Shown here: one piece after another, positions 1-10,777 of the stretch
Layout of the letters: the number at the start of each line of letters is the position of its first letter
How positions within the stretch are numbered: position 1 is the first letter of the stretch
Assembly: GCF_024139115.2 (NCBI RefSeq)
Contig: NC_085141.1
Location: forward strand, 175,100,994-175,164,993
From: Armigeres subalbatus
Lineage: Eukaryota > Arthropoda > Insecta > Diptera > Culicidae
Reading direction: 5' to 3'
Length of the DNA: 64,000 nucleotides
Position numbers and translations under genes: made by a program
Notes under the pieces: model-generated
Database searches by the model: none
Seen by the model: only the letters and a program-made list of their open reading frames with translations
Told to the model about the DNA's origin: nothing

Positions 1-314
1 GCCTTATAAGTGTTTATTTGGGTAACCTTTAACGAAAAGAAATGTGTTCAATAATTAATAACGTTTCTCTTTACTAAACGTAATCAGGCCCATTTTTTCT
101 ATTATTTTGCTATCATGCGCTCGCATACCCTACATACGAGTTCGATCAGCGGCGTTCAATCAGCGTATGGGAGCGCAGCTGATGTGCGTGAGGACGCTAT
201 GCAAGCACATTTCGGCGGGAGCGAACGGCACTGCATTCGCTTCATTCGCTTGCCGTCGGATGAATATCGCAGAAGGAAGCATCACCAACACACCGCATGG
301 CCCTGACGAAAGCG
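1..314. other. No recognisable gene
   Basis: Short overlapping open frames around 107-319 run in two frames at once and show no recognisable protein motif. I see no repeat shared with the rest of the window here. Confidence 0.4.
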
Positions 315-479
315 AGTAAACAAAATGGGGCCGGATGATGCCTTTTTATTTCACCCGGCAAGGGATATAGGACGTCAATTTTAAAATGGTTGTTAAAACG
401 TTAAAACACATTTTAACCGAAAATAGTTGGATTTTTCAGGTTCGAAATTTAATTTACTTTTAGATTGGCAACACGAAAG
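315..479. repeat. Dispersed repeat, copy 1 (left part)
   Basis: This stretch matches 2451-2620 closely (shared blocks such as ttatttcacccggcaaggg and the following cgtcaattttaaaatg). It resumes at 1229-1300 after an insertion. Copy 2 at 2451-2665 is continuous, so it serves as the empty-site reference. No coding content was recognised. Confidence 0.7.
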
Positions 480-1228
480 CATAGCATAGCATAGCATATG
501 TGATTGTACAAATCGTGGGTGGCTATACAATGCTCAATTGAGCAATCTACTGTATATTATCGCAAATTGGTACTTGGGATTAGTACTTTTTCCTATACAG
601 TAGCAGTTGTATACCTGGCCACGTCCTTACAATCACGGAAGGAAGGGAAGGAATGTTAGTTCAACATCTACTAGTGAAGATGCAGGGAACCCATACTACC
701 TTCATAGATGTCTCGGGAAGGAAAATTTGTGTTAGTGGGAAAGGTGAATAATAGGGAGCTCTATTCGACAATATAGAGCGTTTGTCAATAACAGTATATG
801 CTGTAAAAATAATAAAATATATTCATCAATTTACTTACGAACCGTCCTAAGGAAAAACAAAACAAAACACAAAATTTCGGCAAATCGCGCGATCGTTCCG
901 CCGTCCGAAACAAGAGCCAACTCGCACTGCACTAATTAACTTTATTACCGGCCGCGCAATGCAAAACTCAAAATTTCGGCAAATCGCGCGATCGTTCCGC
1001 CGTCCGAAACAAGAGCCAACTCGCACTGCACTAATTAACTTTATTACCGGCCGCGCAATGCAAAACACAAAATTTCGGCAAATCGCGCGATTGTTCTGCC
1101 GTCCGAAACAAGAGCCAACACGCACTGAACTGGTTAACTTTATTACCGGCCGCACAATGCAAAACACAAAATTTCGGCAAATCGCGCGATCGTCCCGCCG
1201 TCCGAAACAAGAGCCAACTCGCACTGCC
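480..1228 (-). mobile_element. Non-LTR-like short retroposon with 24-bp target duplication and tandem 5' monomers
   Basis: The segment is flanked by a perfect 24-bp direct repeat (456-479 and 1229-1252) and interrupts a dispersed repeat that is uninterrupted at 2451-2665. Read on the minus strand, it starts with four tandem 99-bp monomers (1228-863), continues through a unique tract, and ends in a short (CTATG)n tail at 480-499. Long target duplications plus a simple tandem tail are typical of non-LTR retroposition in LOA/I/R1-type lineages. It has no meaningful ORF, so it would be non-autonomous. Clade assignment is inference. Confidence 0.6.
863..1228. repeat. 99-bp tandem repeat, about 3.7 copies
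   Basis: The anchor aaaatttcgg recurs at 871, 970, 1069 and 1168, an exact 99-bp period. Because 99 is divisible by three, both strands stay open for about 100-127 codons. That explains the long mirrored open frames here, which I do not regard as genes. Confidence 0.9.
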
Positions 1229-1300
1229 ACTTTTAGATTGGCAACACGAAAGTCTAATTATTTCGATTAAACAACATGTGTAGATATGTAGCCTGATATA

Positions 1301-2230
1301 AAGGTGTAGACTTCGGCTATCTGTTGGTGGTGTTGGATTGCGTGGGAGTGCTCTCGCCTCTTAGATTTGACGAATCGATGTTCTAATCTTTGTTTACAAA
1401 CGCAGAGAATTCGTTTTAAAATTTTGGTATTGAGTTATAGAAAATAAAAATTGTTTAAAGTTCATTGGTATTATACTAGAAAATATGTTTTTGAAAAAAA
1501 AAGAATAGAGCCGAACGAGCGTTGATCACAGGACTCTCTGAGTGAGAGCCTAGAACGTTACCCCTCAGCTATCTTTACTTCTTGAAAGATTGGTGATCGA
1601 AGTATAACAGGTTATACGCAATTTGCACTGATCATCTGCTGCTTGTGCATTCGTGCGGCAACGCACCGGCTGCTGTGTTTAGGTTCCGTGGCATATTTAA
1701 ATCATCTGACGTTGAAAAACATATACGATTGAGTTTACGTCATGTGCTTTTGTGTCAATTCATTCAGATAAGTCACCTAATATTCATAGTGTTTTGGTGT
1801 GCAGGAAGCAACATCAATTTCAATATTTAATTTGAATCCACCAATCCAATCCATATTGGCACAGTATATGTAAAACATGGATGGTCTAACAATTAGTTTG
1901 TAAATAAAACAAATTATTTTAGTAAATGGTTTTGATTTTCTATAAATATTAATTTAGTATTATTCCTACCTTTTCGCTTGCATACCTTCTGTGTGGTTTT
2001 TGGAAGTTAATTAATTCATGCTATACATGAGTCCTAAATCTTGGACTTCGCTAGACCAATTAATTGTAACATTCATATAGTGACAACATATCTGTTTGAA
2101 GATTTCAAATAGCACTGGGATTATGTGGGAGAATCTGAGTTTCGGAAGGATTCGGAGAAAATTTTTCATTCTTGCAAGTCAATGAAAATGTATCCAAACT
2201 TTTCTACAATCCAAACATGTTTTGGATCAT
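1301..2230. repeat. Composite repeat block, copy 1 (MITE half, tRNA-like module, antisense Jockey remnant)
   Basis: This block aligns along most of its length with 3100-4005. It begins with a sequence (gttggtggtgttggattg, about 1323) also found in the palindrome at 23.9-24.1 kb. It continues through a tRNA-like module near 1506-1573. From about 1810 it ends in diverged antisense Jockey RT sequence that matches the better-preserved copy at 6660-7060. The two blocks look like a duplicated composite or two insertions of a composite element. Confidence 0.65.
1506..1573 (-). ncRNA. tRNA-like module, degenerate (copy 1)
   Basis: On the minus strand the sequence begins with a box-A-like TAGCTGAGGGGTAACG and has a weak box-B region about 35 nt downstream. 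The second copy at 3303-3373 has a better box B. No intact cloverleaf can be drawn, so this looks like a tRNA-derived SINE piece or tRNA pseudogene, not a functional tRNA. Confidence 0.3.
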
Positions 2231-2450
2231 GTAGTAATCTAAATTCGATCATTTAGTTTCTCGATGACTCATTCCAGAGGTTAAATTTCAAAACGTGTTT
2301 TATGGTGGACTTCTGGTGCGAATATTTTTCGATAGCTCTGTCCTACAGTTTATTGTATTAATTTAATTAATAACAGAGATGAAACACTAGCTTGTAATAA
2401 CTTATACTGTTAATAACATTATTTTTTTATTAGTTATTATTAGTCAGTAT

Positions 2451-2665
2451 AAGTAAACAAAATAGGGGCCGGAGGATGCTCTTTTATTTCACCCGGCAAG
2501 GGATATAGGGCGTCAATTTTAAAATGATAATTAAAACGTTAAAACACATTTTAGCCGAAAATAGTTTGATTTTTCGGGTTCGAAATTTAATTTTCTCTTA
2601 GATTGGTAACATGAAAGTTTCATTATTTCGATTAAAAGCCATGTAGGCTACATATCTACACTACA
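2451..2665. repeat. Dispersed repeat, copy 2 (uninterrupted)
   Basis: Matches 315-479 plus 1229-1300 with the insertion at 480-1228 absent. It reads through the gattggtaacatgaaag point without a break, so it is the reference for the empty site. Confidence 0.7.
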
Positions 2666-3087
2666 AGGATGTTTTCGATCATTTAGTAATCTGCGTTCAA
2701 TCATTTAGTAGTTTGTCAATAACACATTCCAGAGGTTAAATTTCAAAATGTAGTATGGTGGACTGCTAATTCAAAGGTTTATCTACAACTCTGCCTAACA
2801 GTTCGATGTTTCAATTATACTGGTAATAGAGCTATAGAGCTAGTAGCAGTAGCTTATACTGAATGATTGGAATTTTGTTATCATTTGGTATAAGTCACTG
2901 CAACTAACACTGTAACTCCTTCAATGGTGGAATTGAAACATCGATATATTAGGCAGATATATAGAAAAACCTTCGCATCAGAAGTCCACCGTATAACACA
3001 TTTTGGAATTCAGCCTCTGGAATGAGTTATAGACAAACTACTAAATTATCGAACGCAGATTACTAAATGATCGATAACATCCTTGTG
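2663..3087. repeat. Fold-back (long inverted repeat) element
   Basis: The left arm starts acaaggatgttttcgatca. The right arm ends in tgatcgataacatccttgt, its near reverse complement. Arms of roughly 170-190 bp pair over much of their length and surround an AT-rich centre near 2850-2920. Part of the left arm also resembles 2260-2350. There is no coding content, so this is a MITE or fold-back element. Confidence 0.7.
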
Positions 3088-3099
3088 TGTCTAACATAT

Positions 3100-4200
3100 A
3101 GGTAAATAGTTCGGCTAGCTGTTGGTGGTGTTGGATTGCATGGGAGTGCTCTCGTCTCTCAGACTTGACAAATCTATGTTTTAATCTTTGTTTAAAAAAT
3201 GCAGATAAGTCGTTTTAAAAATTTGGTATTGAGCTATGGAAAAAAAATGAATAAAATTTATTGGTATTAACTAAAAAATGTTTAAATTTAACATTAAACA
3301 AAAGAGAGTCAGATGAGCATCGAACATAGACCCACTGAGTGAAAGCCTAAAGCGTTACCCCTTGGCTCTCTCCGCTTCTTGGATATGTGATGATCGAAGT
3401 ATAACAGGTTATACTCAATTTGCACTGATCATCGGTTGCTTGTACATTCGTGCGGCAACGCACCTGTGCTGTGTTTAGGTTCCGTGGCATATTTAAATCA
3501 TCTGAAGTTGAAAAACATATACGATTGAGTTTACGTCATGTGCTTTTTTGTCATAATGTCAGATGTCAGATATGTCACCTAATATTCATAATGTTTTGGT
3601 GTGCATGGAAGCAACTTCAGAATCAATTTCAACATTTGATTTGAATTCACTGTAATGCATTCTTCCTGGCGTTGCAGCAAATAATTCATATTGGCACAGT
3701 ATATGTAAAACATGGCTGGGCTAACAATTAGTTTGAAAATAAAACAATTTATTTTAGTAAATGGTTTTGATGTTCCATAAATTTTAACTAACTATAATCG
3801 TACCTTTTCGTTTGCATACCTTCTGTGTTTTTGATAGTTAATTAATTCATGCTATACATGAATCCTAAATCTTGGACTTCACGAGACCAATTAATTGGAA
3901 ACCCATTCATAGCGACAACATATCTGTTTGAAGATTTCAAATAGCACTCGGATTATGTGGGAGAAGCTGAGAAATGGCGAAATGCTCTCTATATGAAGAA
4001 AAGCAACCCTAGTAGAATTCTTCTAAGACTTTATTAAGTCGGATCAAAATCGTAAATCTTAATTGAAAAGTGGTTAAATGGCATTGACAAAAACGGAACT
4101 GCTCATCAGCAAAAAATGAATTCTTATCTATATGATGAAGAATCATACTATTTCAGAAGGTGCTAGAAGCCTAAGCTGGATTCTGACTTCAAAACAGAAA
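3100..4200. repeat. Composite repeat block, copy 2, with longer antisense Jockey remnant
   Basis: Aligned with 1301-2230 (MITE half, tRNA-like module, a shared run around cggcaacgcacc, then antisense Jockey sequence from about 3610). It extends further than copy 1: 4030-4200 corresponds to Jockey RT sequence at 7420-7630, including tgctcatcagcaaaaa and a gctggatt...cttcaaaa block. The frame is destroyed throughout. Confidence 0.65.
3303..3373 (-). ncRNA. tRNA-like module, degenerate (copy 2)
   Basis: On the minus strand it starts GAGAGCC and ends GACTCTC, which could pair as a 7-bp acceptor-like stem with one mismatch. A box-A-like AGCCAAGGGGTAACG and a box-B-like GTTCGATGCTC lie at tRNA-like spacing. 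The arms are poorly paired internally and I cannot assign an anticodon. It is probably a tRNA-derived SINE head. Confidence 0.35.
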
Positions 4201-4590
4201 AAGTTTGTCAATTGACCAAAATTATGGATCATATCACCGAAATTATGGATCATAATCACGATAAAAATTGCGCAAAATTGTATTTTTTTTATTAAATGTA
4301 GTTTTCTATGAATAATTTTCCAAACATTTATGGATCATTTGTCATACGTTCATGGGAAAATAGCAGGAATGATATTGTTTTTCTTGATCATGTTTAAAGG
4401 TACATACTTATTTTACAATTATTTGATATATTTTTTTTAGCTTAGTTATGCTTAGTTATGGATCTTAAAATTATTCTTTATGGATAAGCCTGAGCTATTT
4501 TCTGGATTTGAGGTAGCGTTTTATGGAACATTCTGATGTTATTTATGGATCGTTTTTGTGCATTTAACGGTACAAAGTAAGGGCTGCCAT
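4201..4590. repeat. ATGGATCAT-type repeat, half copy
   Basis: Contains repeated atggatcat motifs and parallels the right half of the fold-back element at 35.3-36.1 kb. Shared pieces include catgggaaaatagca and gttatttatggatcgtttt. It ends in an acggtacaaagtaagggctg tract that matches the reverse complement of the outer left end at 35.3 kb. Confidence 0.65.
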
Positions 4591-5179
4591 AAACAAATTT
4601 GAAAAATAAGATCTATTTAGTGTTATATTAGACTTTTCTAATATGTTTGTCAACCCATTTGAACGAGCGAGAAAGGCATCATCACCGCTAGGTGGATTAA
4701 TCAGGGTTTTTTTGTAAGGATTGTCACACTTCGGCCAACGCGCTCCCCCTCTGAGCATTACGTAATTTTTGGTTGCTCCCTAGTTCCAGCCGCTGATCTA
4801 TATGTCTACGGCAACTTGAAATGAGTGCCACTAGATTTTTTCTAAGTCTTTTAGAATCACTGGAAAGTTTCTCGAAAGATAGTATTTCAAAGCAATGAGA
4901 TTTTGCTGAAGTATAACAGAAACACAAAACTAATTCGCTCAGAAAAGCTTCTAACCAATCAATGATGCCACTAATGAGACTTCTCAATCGATATCCCAAA
5001 TTGTTTCAAGATGAGCAAAAAGTGAGCGCTACATGCTGTCGTTGAGGGCTGCAGGGACTATGTTCAAGGGCTGGACGACCCCTTCCCAGGCAAACTGCGA
5101 ATCCTGGTACCTGCCTAGGTGGTGCGGTTTAACAATGAGCTCTGTTAAACTTCTATAAAAAGATGCATGTATCCGCTAG
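4591..5179. other. No gene recognised
   Basis: Minus-strand open frames of 64 and 91 codons overlap at 4724-4758 but show no domain, codon pattern or homology that I recognise. The last 150 bp before the SINE are GC-richer and may belong to a repeat joined to it. Confidence 0.35.
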
Positions 5180-5181
5180 CT

Positions 5182-5486
5182 TTGCCCTCCTTAGCCGTGC
5201 GGTAAGACGCGCGGCTACAAAGCAAGACCATGCTGAGGGTGGCTGGGTTCGATTCCCGGTGCCGGTCTAGACAATTTTCGGATTGGAAATTGTCTCGACT
5301 TCCCTGGGCATAAAAGCATCATCGTGTTAGCCTCATGATATACGAATGCAAAAAATGGTAACTTGGCTTAGATACCTCGCAGTTAATAACTGTGGAAGTG
5401 CTTAATGAACACTAAGCTGCGAGGCGGCTCTGTCCCAGTGTGGGGATGTTATGCCAAGAAGAAGAAGAAGAAGAAGAAGAAGAAGA
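5182..5486 (+). mobile_element. Feilai-like tRNA-derived SINE
   Basis: An internal RNA polymerase III promoter is visible: box A at 5192-5203 (tagccgtgcggt) and a perfect box B at 5246-5257 (GGTTCGATTCCC), 54 nt apart. A tRNA-unrelated body follows, then a (GAA)n tail at 5459-5485. A 5'-truncated relative lies at 19771-19935. Architecture and sequence agree with Feilai of Aedes. I could not identify a target-site duplication. Confidence 0.8.
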
Positions 5487-5489
5487 TCC

Positions 5490-6223
5490 GCAAGCAGGCT
5501 CCGCCAAAGCGACCGTGTGCCGCTCAAAGCGCACAAGCTCAAGGCTTAATCATTACGAACAACATTGAAAATAATGCAACATGATACAATCAGCTAGGAC
5601 CTAGGCGACAAACAAAGGATCATGATTAGATTCTTGGAACATGGAGCTGCAATTCACTACAAGGGTGTGCAAGCTGAGGATGAAAGGCCGTTTCTTCAAC
5701 TATACTGCCGTGAATCGCATATCTGTCCCATCTTTGCTGGGTTTCCTATTCATATGGGACAAAAATGCGATTCACGGCAGTATAGCACCCCCAACATGCA
5801 TTGCACACACGAAGGAAGACACGACGACGTGAAAGAAGCGTTCTATGTACAGCTGGAGCAGACATATGATGGATGCCCACTGAGTTACGCCAAAATCGTC
5901 ATCGGTGACATGAACGCTCAAGTAGGCAGACAATGGCCAATTAGGCCGAATTAGCAAAAAGAAGCAAAAAGTGAAAAATGAGAAGTTTTTTCTTTGCCTT
6001 ACCTCTTCTTCCTTCTCCCTTCATGCATCTTCCTTCTTCTATCTGCCTTCTTCTGCCTTATTCTTCAATTACGCTCTTGCTTCTTTCTTCTTCCTTCATC
6101 TTTGTTACTTATTTCTTCTTTCTGCATTCTTCTTCCTTCTTTTTCCTTCCTACTTCTTCTTTCTTTGCGCAGAGGGTTACAACAAGGGGATGGTCTTCCG
6201 TGCCTGCTATTCAACATCGATTT
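5490..6223 (+). pseudogene. RTE-type non-LTR retrotransposon fragment (endonuclease part and start of RT core)
   Basis: Codons 5820-5945 read as the apurinic-type endonuclease tract DDVKEAFYVQLEQTYDGCP followed by VIGDMNAQVGR, typical of RTE/JAM1-like elements. A purine/pyrimidine-rich tract (5955-6165) replaces the middle of the element. At 6165-6219 the RT motif RRGLQQGDGLPCLLFNI appears, and the Jockey insertion breaks the frame immediately afterwards. The fragment continues at 10778. It is inactive: endonuclease and RT are not in one frame and most of the RT fingers are missing. RTE clade is a strong inference from motifs. Confidence 0.7.
5955..6165. repeat. Low-complexity CTT/TTC-rich tract
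   Basis: The sequence is almost all pyrimidine (ttcttccttctccctt-type) and leaves three overlapping plus-strand frames open for 86-96 codons. They have leucine/phenylalanine/serine-rich products and no domain, so I treat them as artefacts of composition. Confidence 0.8.
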
Positions 6224-6466
6224 TTTTTTTTTTTTTTTTTTTTTTAATTGCTAATTGCTAATTTTATTTGCTAATTATTTAATACATGCATTCATCTCTT
6301 AGACTAGGTGTTCCGTGTTTTCTTAACACTATCATCCTTATTTGCTATGTTACGCTTTTAGTTATTATTAATACATTTCAATTGCCTCTGGCAGTTAGAA
6401 TTTTTTCCTCTGGTTGAATTGAACCATGTAGGAATTACAATGTTTTCAACTTAAACTAAACTTAAC

Positions 6467-9125
6467 CTATTTTATACTAAGGGTACAAAGAGTTAATCGT
6501 TGCAATAGAAGATTGCAACGATTTTTATCTAAAATTGAAATTATTTTGTTGGACATTTGTTGCAATGTCTCAATATTAGAAATTCTATGAAGTTCATTGG
6601 TACTATACCACGGAGGCAACTTCAGAATCATTTTCAAAATTTTATTTTGAATCCTCTGGAGTGCCTTCTTTCTGGTATTGCAGCAACTAGCCCATATTGG
6701 CACAGCATACAACATGGCAGGTCTAAAATTTGTTTGTAAATCAAAAGTTTGTTCTTAAGACAAAGTTTTGATTTTCTGTTTATAAGTGGATATAGGCACT
6801 TAATATATTTGTTACATTTGGCTTGAAGGCCTTCAATGTGATTTTTAAAAGTTAATTTTTGATCTAGCAGAAGTCCTAAATATTTAGCTTCGCTAGACCA
6901 ATTAATTGGAACCCCATTCATAGTGACAATATGTCTGCTAGAAGGTTTCAAATAAGAAGCTCTCGGCTTATGTGGGAAAATTATAAGCTGAGTTTTGGAA
7001 GCATTCGGGAAATTTTCCATTTTTGCAAGTAAGTGGAGAAAATATCCAACCTTTTTGCAATCTACTACAAATGACACGAAGGCTTCGCCCTTTGGCTGAA
7101 AGGCCCGTGTCATCTGCAAACAAAGATTTTTGACACCCTGGTGGTAAATCAGGTAAGTCAGAAGTAAAAATGTTATACAATATGGGCCCCAGTATGCTGC
7201 CTTGGGGGACACCAGCCCTTACAGGTAATCTATCAGATTTAGTATTCTGATAGTTTACCTGCAGCGAGCGATCTGATAAATAATTTTGGATCAGTTTAAT
7301 GATGTACAGAGGAAAATTAAAATTCATCAATTTTACAATCAAACCTTCATGCCAAACACTGTCAAATGCTTTCTCTATATCAAGAAGAGCAACTCCAGTC
7401 GAATATCCTTCAGATTTGTTGAGCCGAATTAAGTTCGTAACTCTTAATAACTGATGAGTGGTTGAATGCCCATGGCGAAAACCAAATTGCTCATCAGCAA
7501 AAATAGAATTGTCATTAATATGAACCATCATTCTATTTAAAATAATCTTTTCAAACAGTTTGCTTATTGAAGAAAGCAAACTGATTGGGCGATAACTAGA
7601 AGCCTCAGCTGGATTTTTGTCCGGCTTCAAAATTGGAACAACTTTGGCGTTTTTCCATTTATCTGGAAAGTATGCCAATTGAAAACATTTGTTAAATAAA
7701 TTAACCAAAAAGGATAAAGAGCTCTCAGGAAGTTTTTGATAAGTATGTAGAAAATACCATCATCACCCGGGGCTTTCATATTTTTAAATTTTCTAGTAAT
7801 AGATCTCACTTCATCCAAATTAGTTCCCAACGAAGGGTCAAAAACATTCTCTTGATTGAGAATGTCTTCGAAGCTCCGTGTAACCTGATCCTCAATTGGA
7901 CTAGTGAGACCTAGACTAAAATTATGGGCACTCTCGAACTGCTGAGCAAGTTTTGAGCCTTTTCGCCATTTGTTAATAAGATTTTATTTCCCTCTTTAAG
8001 CGCTGGAATTGGCTTTTGAGGTTTTTAAGAATTTTTGTTAATTTCCAAAAGGGTTTCGAACTGGGATCCAACTTCGAGACATTATTCTCAAAGTTGGTAT
8101 TTCTCAGAATAGCGAAACGTTTTTAATTTCATTTTGCAAATCTCGCCAAATAACTTTCAACGCGGGATCGCGAGTTCTTTAGTATTGCCTTCTTCTCACA
8201 TTTTTAAGACGGATCAGTAGCTGAAGATCGTCGTCAATAATAATGGAGTTGAATTTAACTTCACATTTCGGAATTGCAATGCCTCTGGCTTCGACAATTA
8301 AATTTGTCAAAGATACGAGAGCATTATCAATATCACTTTTGGTATCGAGAGGAATATCAACATCAAAATTCCTATCGATATACGTTTTGAGAGAATCCCA
8401 ATCAGCTCTATGATAATTAAAAGTAGAGCTGATTGGATTATAAATGGCTTCTTGTGAGATTTCAAATGTCACAGGAAGGTGATCAAGTCAAAGTCAGCAT
8501 GAGTTACCAATTGGCCACACAGCTGACTTGAATCCGTTAAAACTAAATCAATTGTAGAAGGATTTCGACTGGAAGAAAAACAAGTTGGTCCATTGGGATA
8601 TTGAATAGTATAATATCCCGCAGAACAATCTTCAAATAAAATTTTACCATTGGAATTGCTTTGAGCATTATTCCATGAACGGTGTTTGGCATTGAAGTCA
8701 CCAATTACGAAGAATTTTGATTTGTTGCGAGTCAGAATTTGAAGATTAGCTTTCAACAAATTCTTTTGCTGCCCATTGCATTGAAAAGGCAAGTAGGCTG
8801 CAATGAAGGAAAATTGTCCAAAATTTGTTTCAACAGAAACTCCCAAGGTTTCAAAAACTTTGGTTTCAAACGAAGAAAATAATTTATGTTTGATACGTCT
8901 ATTAATGACAATGGCGACCCCACCACAGGCGCTGTCAAGACGATCATTTCTGTAGATAAAATAATTTGGATCTCTTTTAATGGAGAGTCCTGGTTTTAAA
9001 TACGTTTCAGTTATAATGGCAATATGCACATTATGAACTGAAAGGAAGTTGAATAATTCATCTTCCTTACCCTTTAGAGAGCGGGCATTCCAATTTAGAA
9101 CTTTCACACAATTATTTGGATCCAT
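6467..9125 (-). pseudogene. Jockey ORF2: endonuclease-reverse transcriptase, frameshifted
   Basis: The probable start is the ATG at 9125 (MDPNNCVKVLNWNARSLKG), the usual opening of Jockey endonucleases. The endonuclease continues with AIITETYLKPG and FVIGDFNAKHRSWN in one frame down to 8469. The frame then shifts several times: 8472-8179, a broken stretch near 8100-7830, 7830-7627, 7708-6968, 7212-6634 and 6715-6467. RT motifs present are YRPISLLSSISKLFEK, QFGFRHGHST, LLDIEKAFDSVWH, GVPQGSILGPILYN and the catalytic LFADD. The C-terminal tail has the family motif NRKSKLCLKNKLLIYKQI. At least five frame breaks make it inactive. Confidence 0.88.
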
Positions 9126-10323
9126 TGAAACGGAGTCCGATAACAATTTTTGTGTGTACTTTATACCAACCTGAACAGCTTCAGGAATGGTATTTGCTTT
9201 GAACATTGCATCAATCATGTGATGCAATTGTTCAGTTAAAAAATCAAAATCGGAAGCAGTCATGCTACCTGAATCGGCAACATGACCGTTATTTTCCGTT
9301 GGGACATGGGTATAAACCTCATTTTGAGAAGAGAAATTTGGTCTACCAGCAGCGATGTTTGCATACGTAGGTACATTGGAAAAATTGGAATTTACTGAAG
9401 TGCTTGCTACCCGTTGACGAGTGGCAAAATTTGTTTGTGAATTGTGGTGGGTATGAATTGCTCGACCGGTAACCGGTTTCGAAATTTGAGCGTTTCTACC
9501 CGTCGAATCTGGGATCCGATTGGAATTTCCGTCATCAATTTTGCACGGGAATTCAAAACTTTTTGCGTGAAGGGCATTCCCAGAAATTGGATTTATGATT
9601 GCCCCACAATTTGCGCACTTAAATTTATTGAATCTTCTCTCACAGGACATGCGTCCCTGGCGTGAGAGGTTCCACCACAAATCATGCATTTAGCATCCAT
9701 GTGACAATGTTTGGTTCCATGACCCCACTTTTGGCACTTACGGCACTGGGTAGGGTTTTGGAAGTTTCCCCCAGGCCTGCGGAAATGTTCCCATGTAACA
9801 CGGACATGAGACATAATACAGGCCTTTTCCAAACTTTTCATATTATTTAGTTCACTTTTGTTAAAATGAACTAAATAAAATTCTTGAGAAATACCCCCTT
9901 GGGAAGTTCCAGACTGAGATTTCTTTTTTATCTTAATTCTTGGACTGGTGAAAATCCAAGTAATTGAGAAATTTCAATTTAATCCGTATCCAGTAATTTA
10001 TAATCACTGGGGAGACCTTTCAAGACGACTTTGAACAATCGCTCAGTTTTGTCGTCGTATGTGAAGAATTTATGGCGCTTCTCAGTTAAATAGTGAAGAA
10101 GACGTTTGCGATCGTCAAATGATCCCGGCAAAACGCGGCAGTCACCCTTCCTAGCAATCTGAAATGAAACCTTGATCCCCTGAAGGTTACTCAAAATCTC
10201 ATTCCGGAAGCCAGAAAACTCGGCAACAGATACCACAATTGGCGGAATCCTTTGCTTTTTCGCATGAATCGAATCACCGGGGCAAGAGGTAGATTCGCTT
10301 TGCCCAATACCATCATTAATCAA
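9126..10323 (-). pseudogene. Jockey ORF1: gag-like nucleic-acid-binding protein, frameshifted
   Basis: Three minus-strand frames together give a Jockey gag. The frame at 10323-9979 ends FKVVLKGLPSDYKLLDTD, the conserved RRM-like core. The frame at 9841-9593 has consecutive zinc knuckles (CRKCQKWGHGTKHC and CMICGGTSHARDAC). The frame from 9689 downward has CERRFNKFKCANCG and runs without a stop into ORF2. ORF1 and ORF2 therefore sit in one frame near 9125, which probably results from mutation. The protein would bind element RNA. It is not functional as it stands. Confidence 0.8.
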
Positions 10324-10777
10324 ATCGAACTGATTGCTCAGTTCGATTGGAGAAGAATTATTTCCGATATTAGAGTTAGAAGGAATATCTGAATTCTCCA
10401 GCTTCCTTCTATTTTTCCGCGCTTGGGCAGGACGGTCTTGAAACCTTGTTTCTTTGAAGGAAGTGGAGAATTCAGAGACTCCCCTTCCTCTTGTTTTTGT
10501 TAATACTCATTGCTGAGCGTGGAGACGTGACCTTCTAAGAGGTTTTTTCCCAGAACGGTGTCCCTGCAGGATTACCACCGCTTGTCGGAATTTTACTTCC
10601 GCAAACGGGTCCAACGTAAAACGAAGGCACGGGTCCTTGCAAAGATCGTAACGGGATCAGTGGGTACAAATAGCGCTAAGAAGCACCGTTGAAATTAAAA
10701 TAGCTTCGGGTAGTATTAAAAACTTCCTTCCGCAAAGAGAGAAAGAACCGCACAGCACGAAAGCACGATGCGGTCTG

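Larger units (their letters stand above)
6224..10777 (-). mobile_element. Jockey-clade non-LTR retrotransposon, near full length but decayed
   Basis: The element runs from about 10777 (5' end, minus strand) to a poly(A) tail seen as the T run at 6221-6245. Both sides carry the 15-bp target duplication attcaacatcgattt (6209-6223 and 10778-10792). On the minus strand the order is a 5' UTR starting CAGACCGCATCG, a gag-like ORF1 with CCHC knuckles, an apurinic endonuclease, and an RT with the FADD box. This is the standard Jockey order. It is 4554 bp, a normal length for the clade, so the 5' end appears intact even though several frameshifts disable both ORFs. It resembles the Juan-like Jockey elements of Aedes; the family name is not certain. 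Confidence 0.88.

Noticed and set aside
847..1270. Mirrored open frames of 127 (-) and 103 (+) codons
   Set aside because: Both come from the 99-bp tandem repeat (33 codons per unit), which keeps several frames open by periodicity.
5971..6261. Three overlapping hydrophobic frames of 86-96 codons that look like membrane proteins
   Set aside because: They translate a CTT/TTC-rich low-complexity tract and the poly(T) end of the Jockey element; simultaneous openness in three frames shows it is composition.
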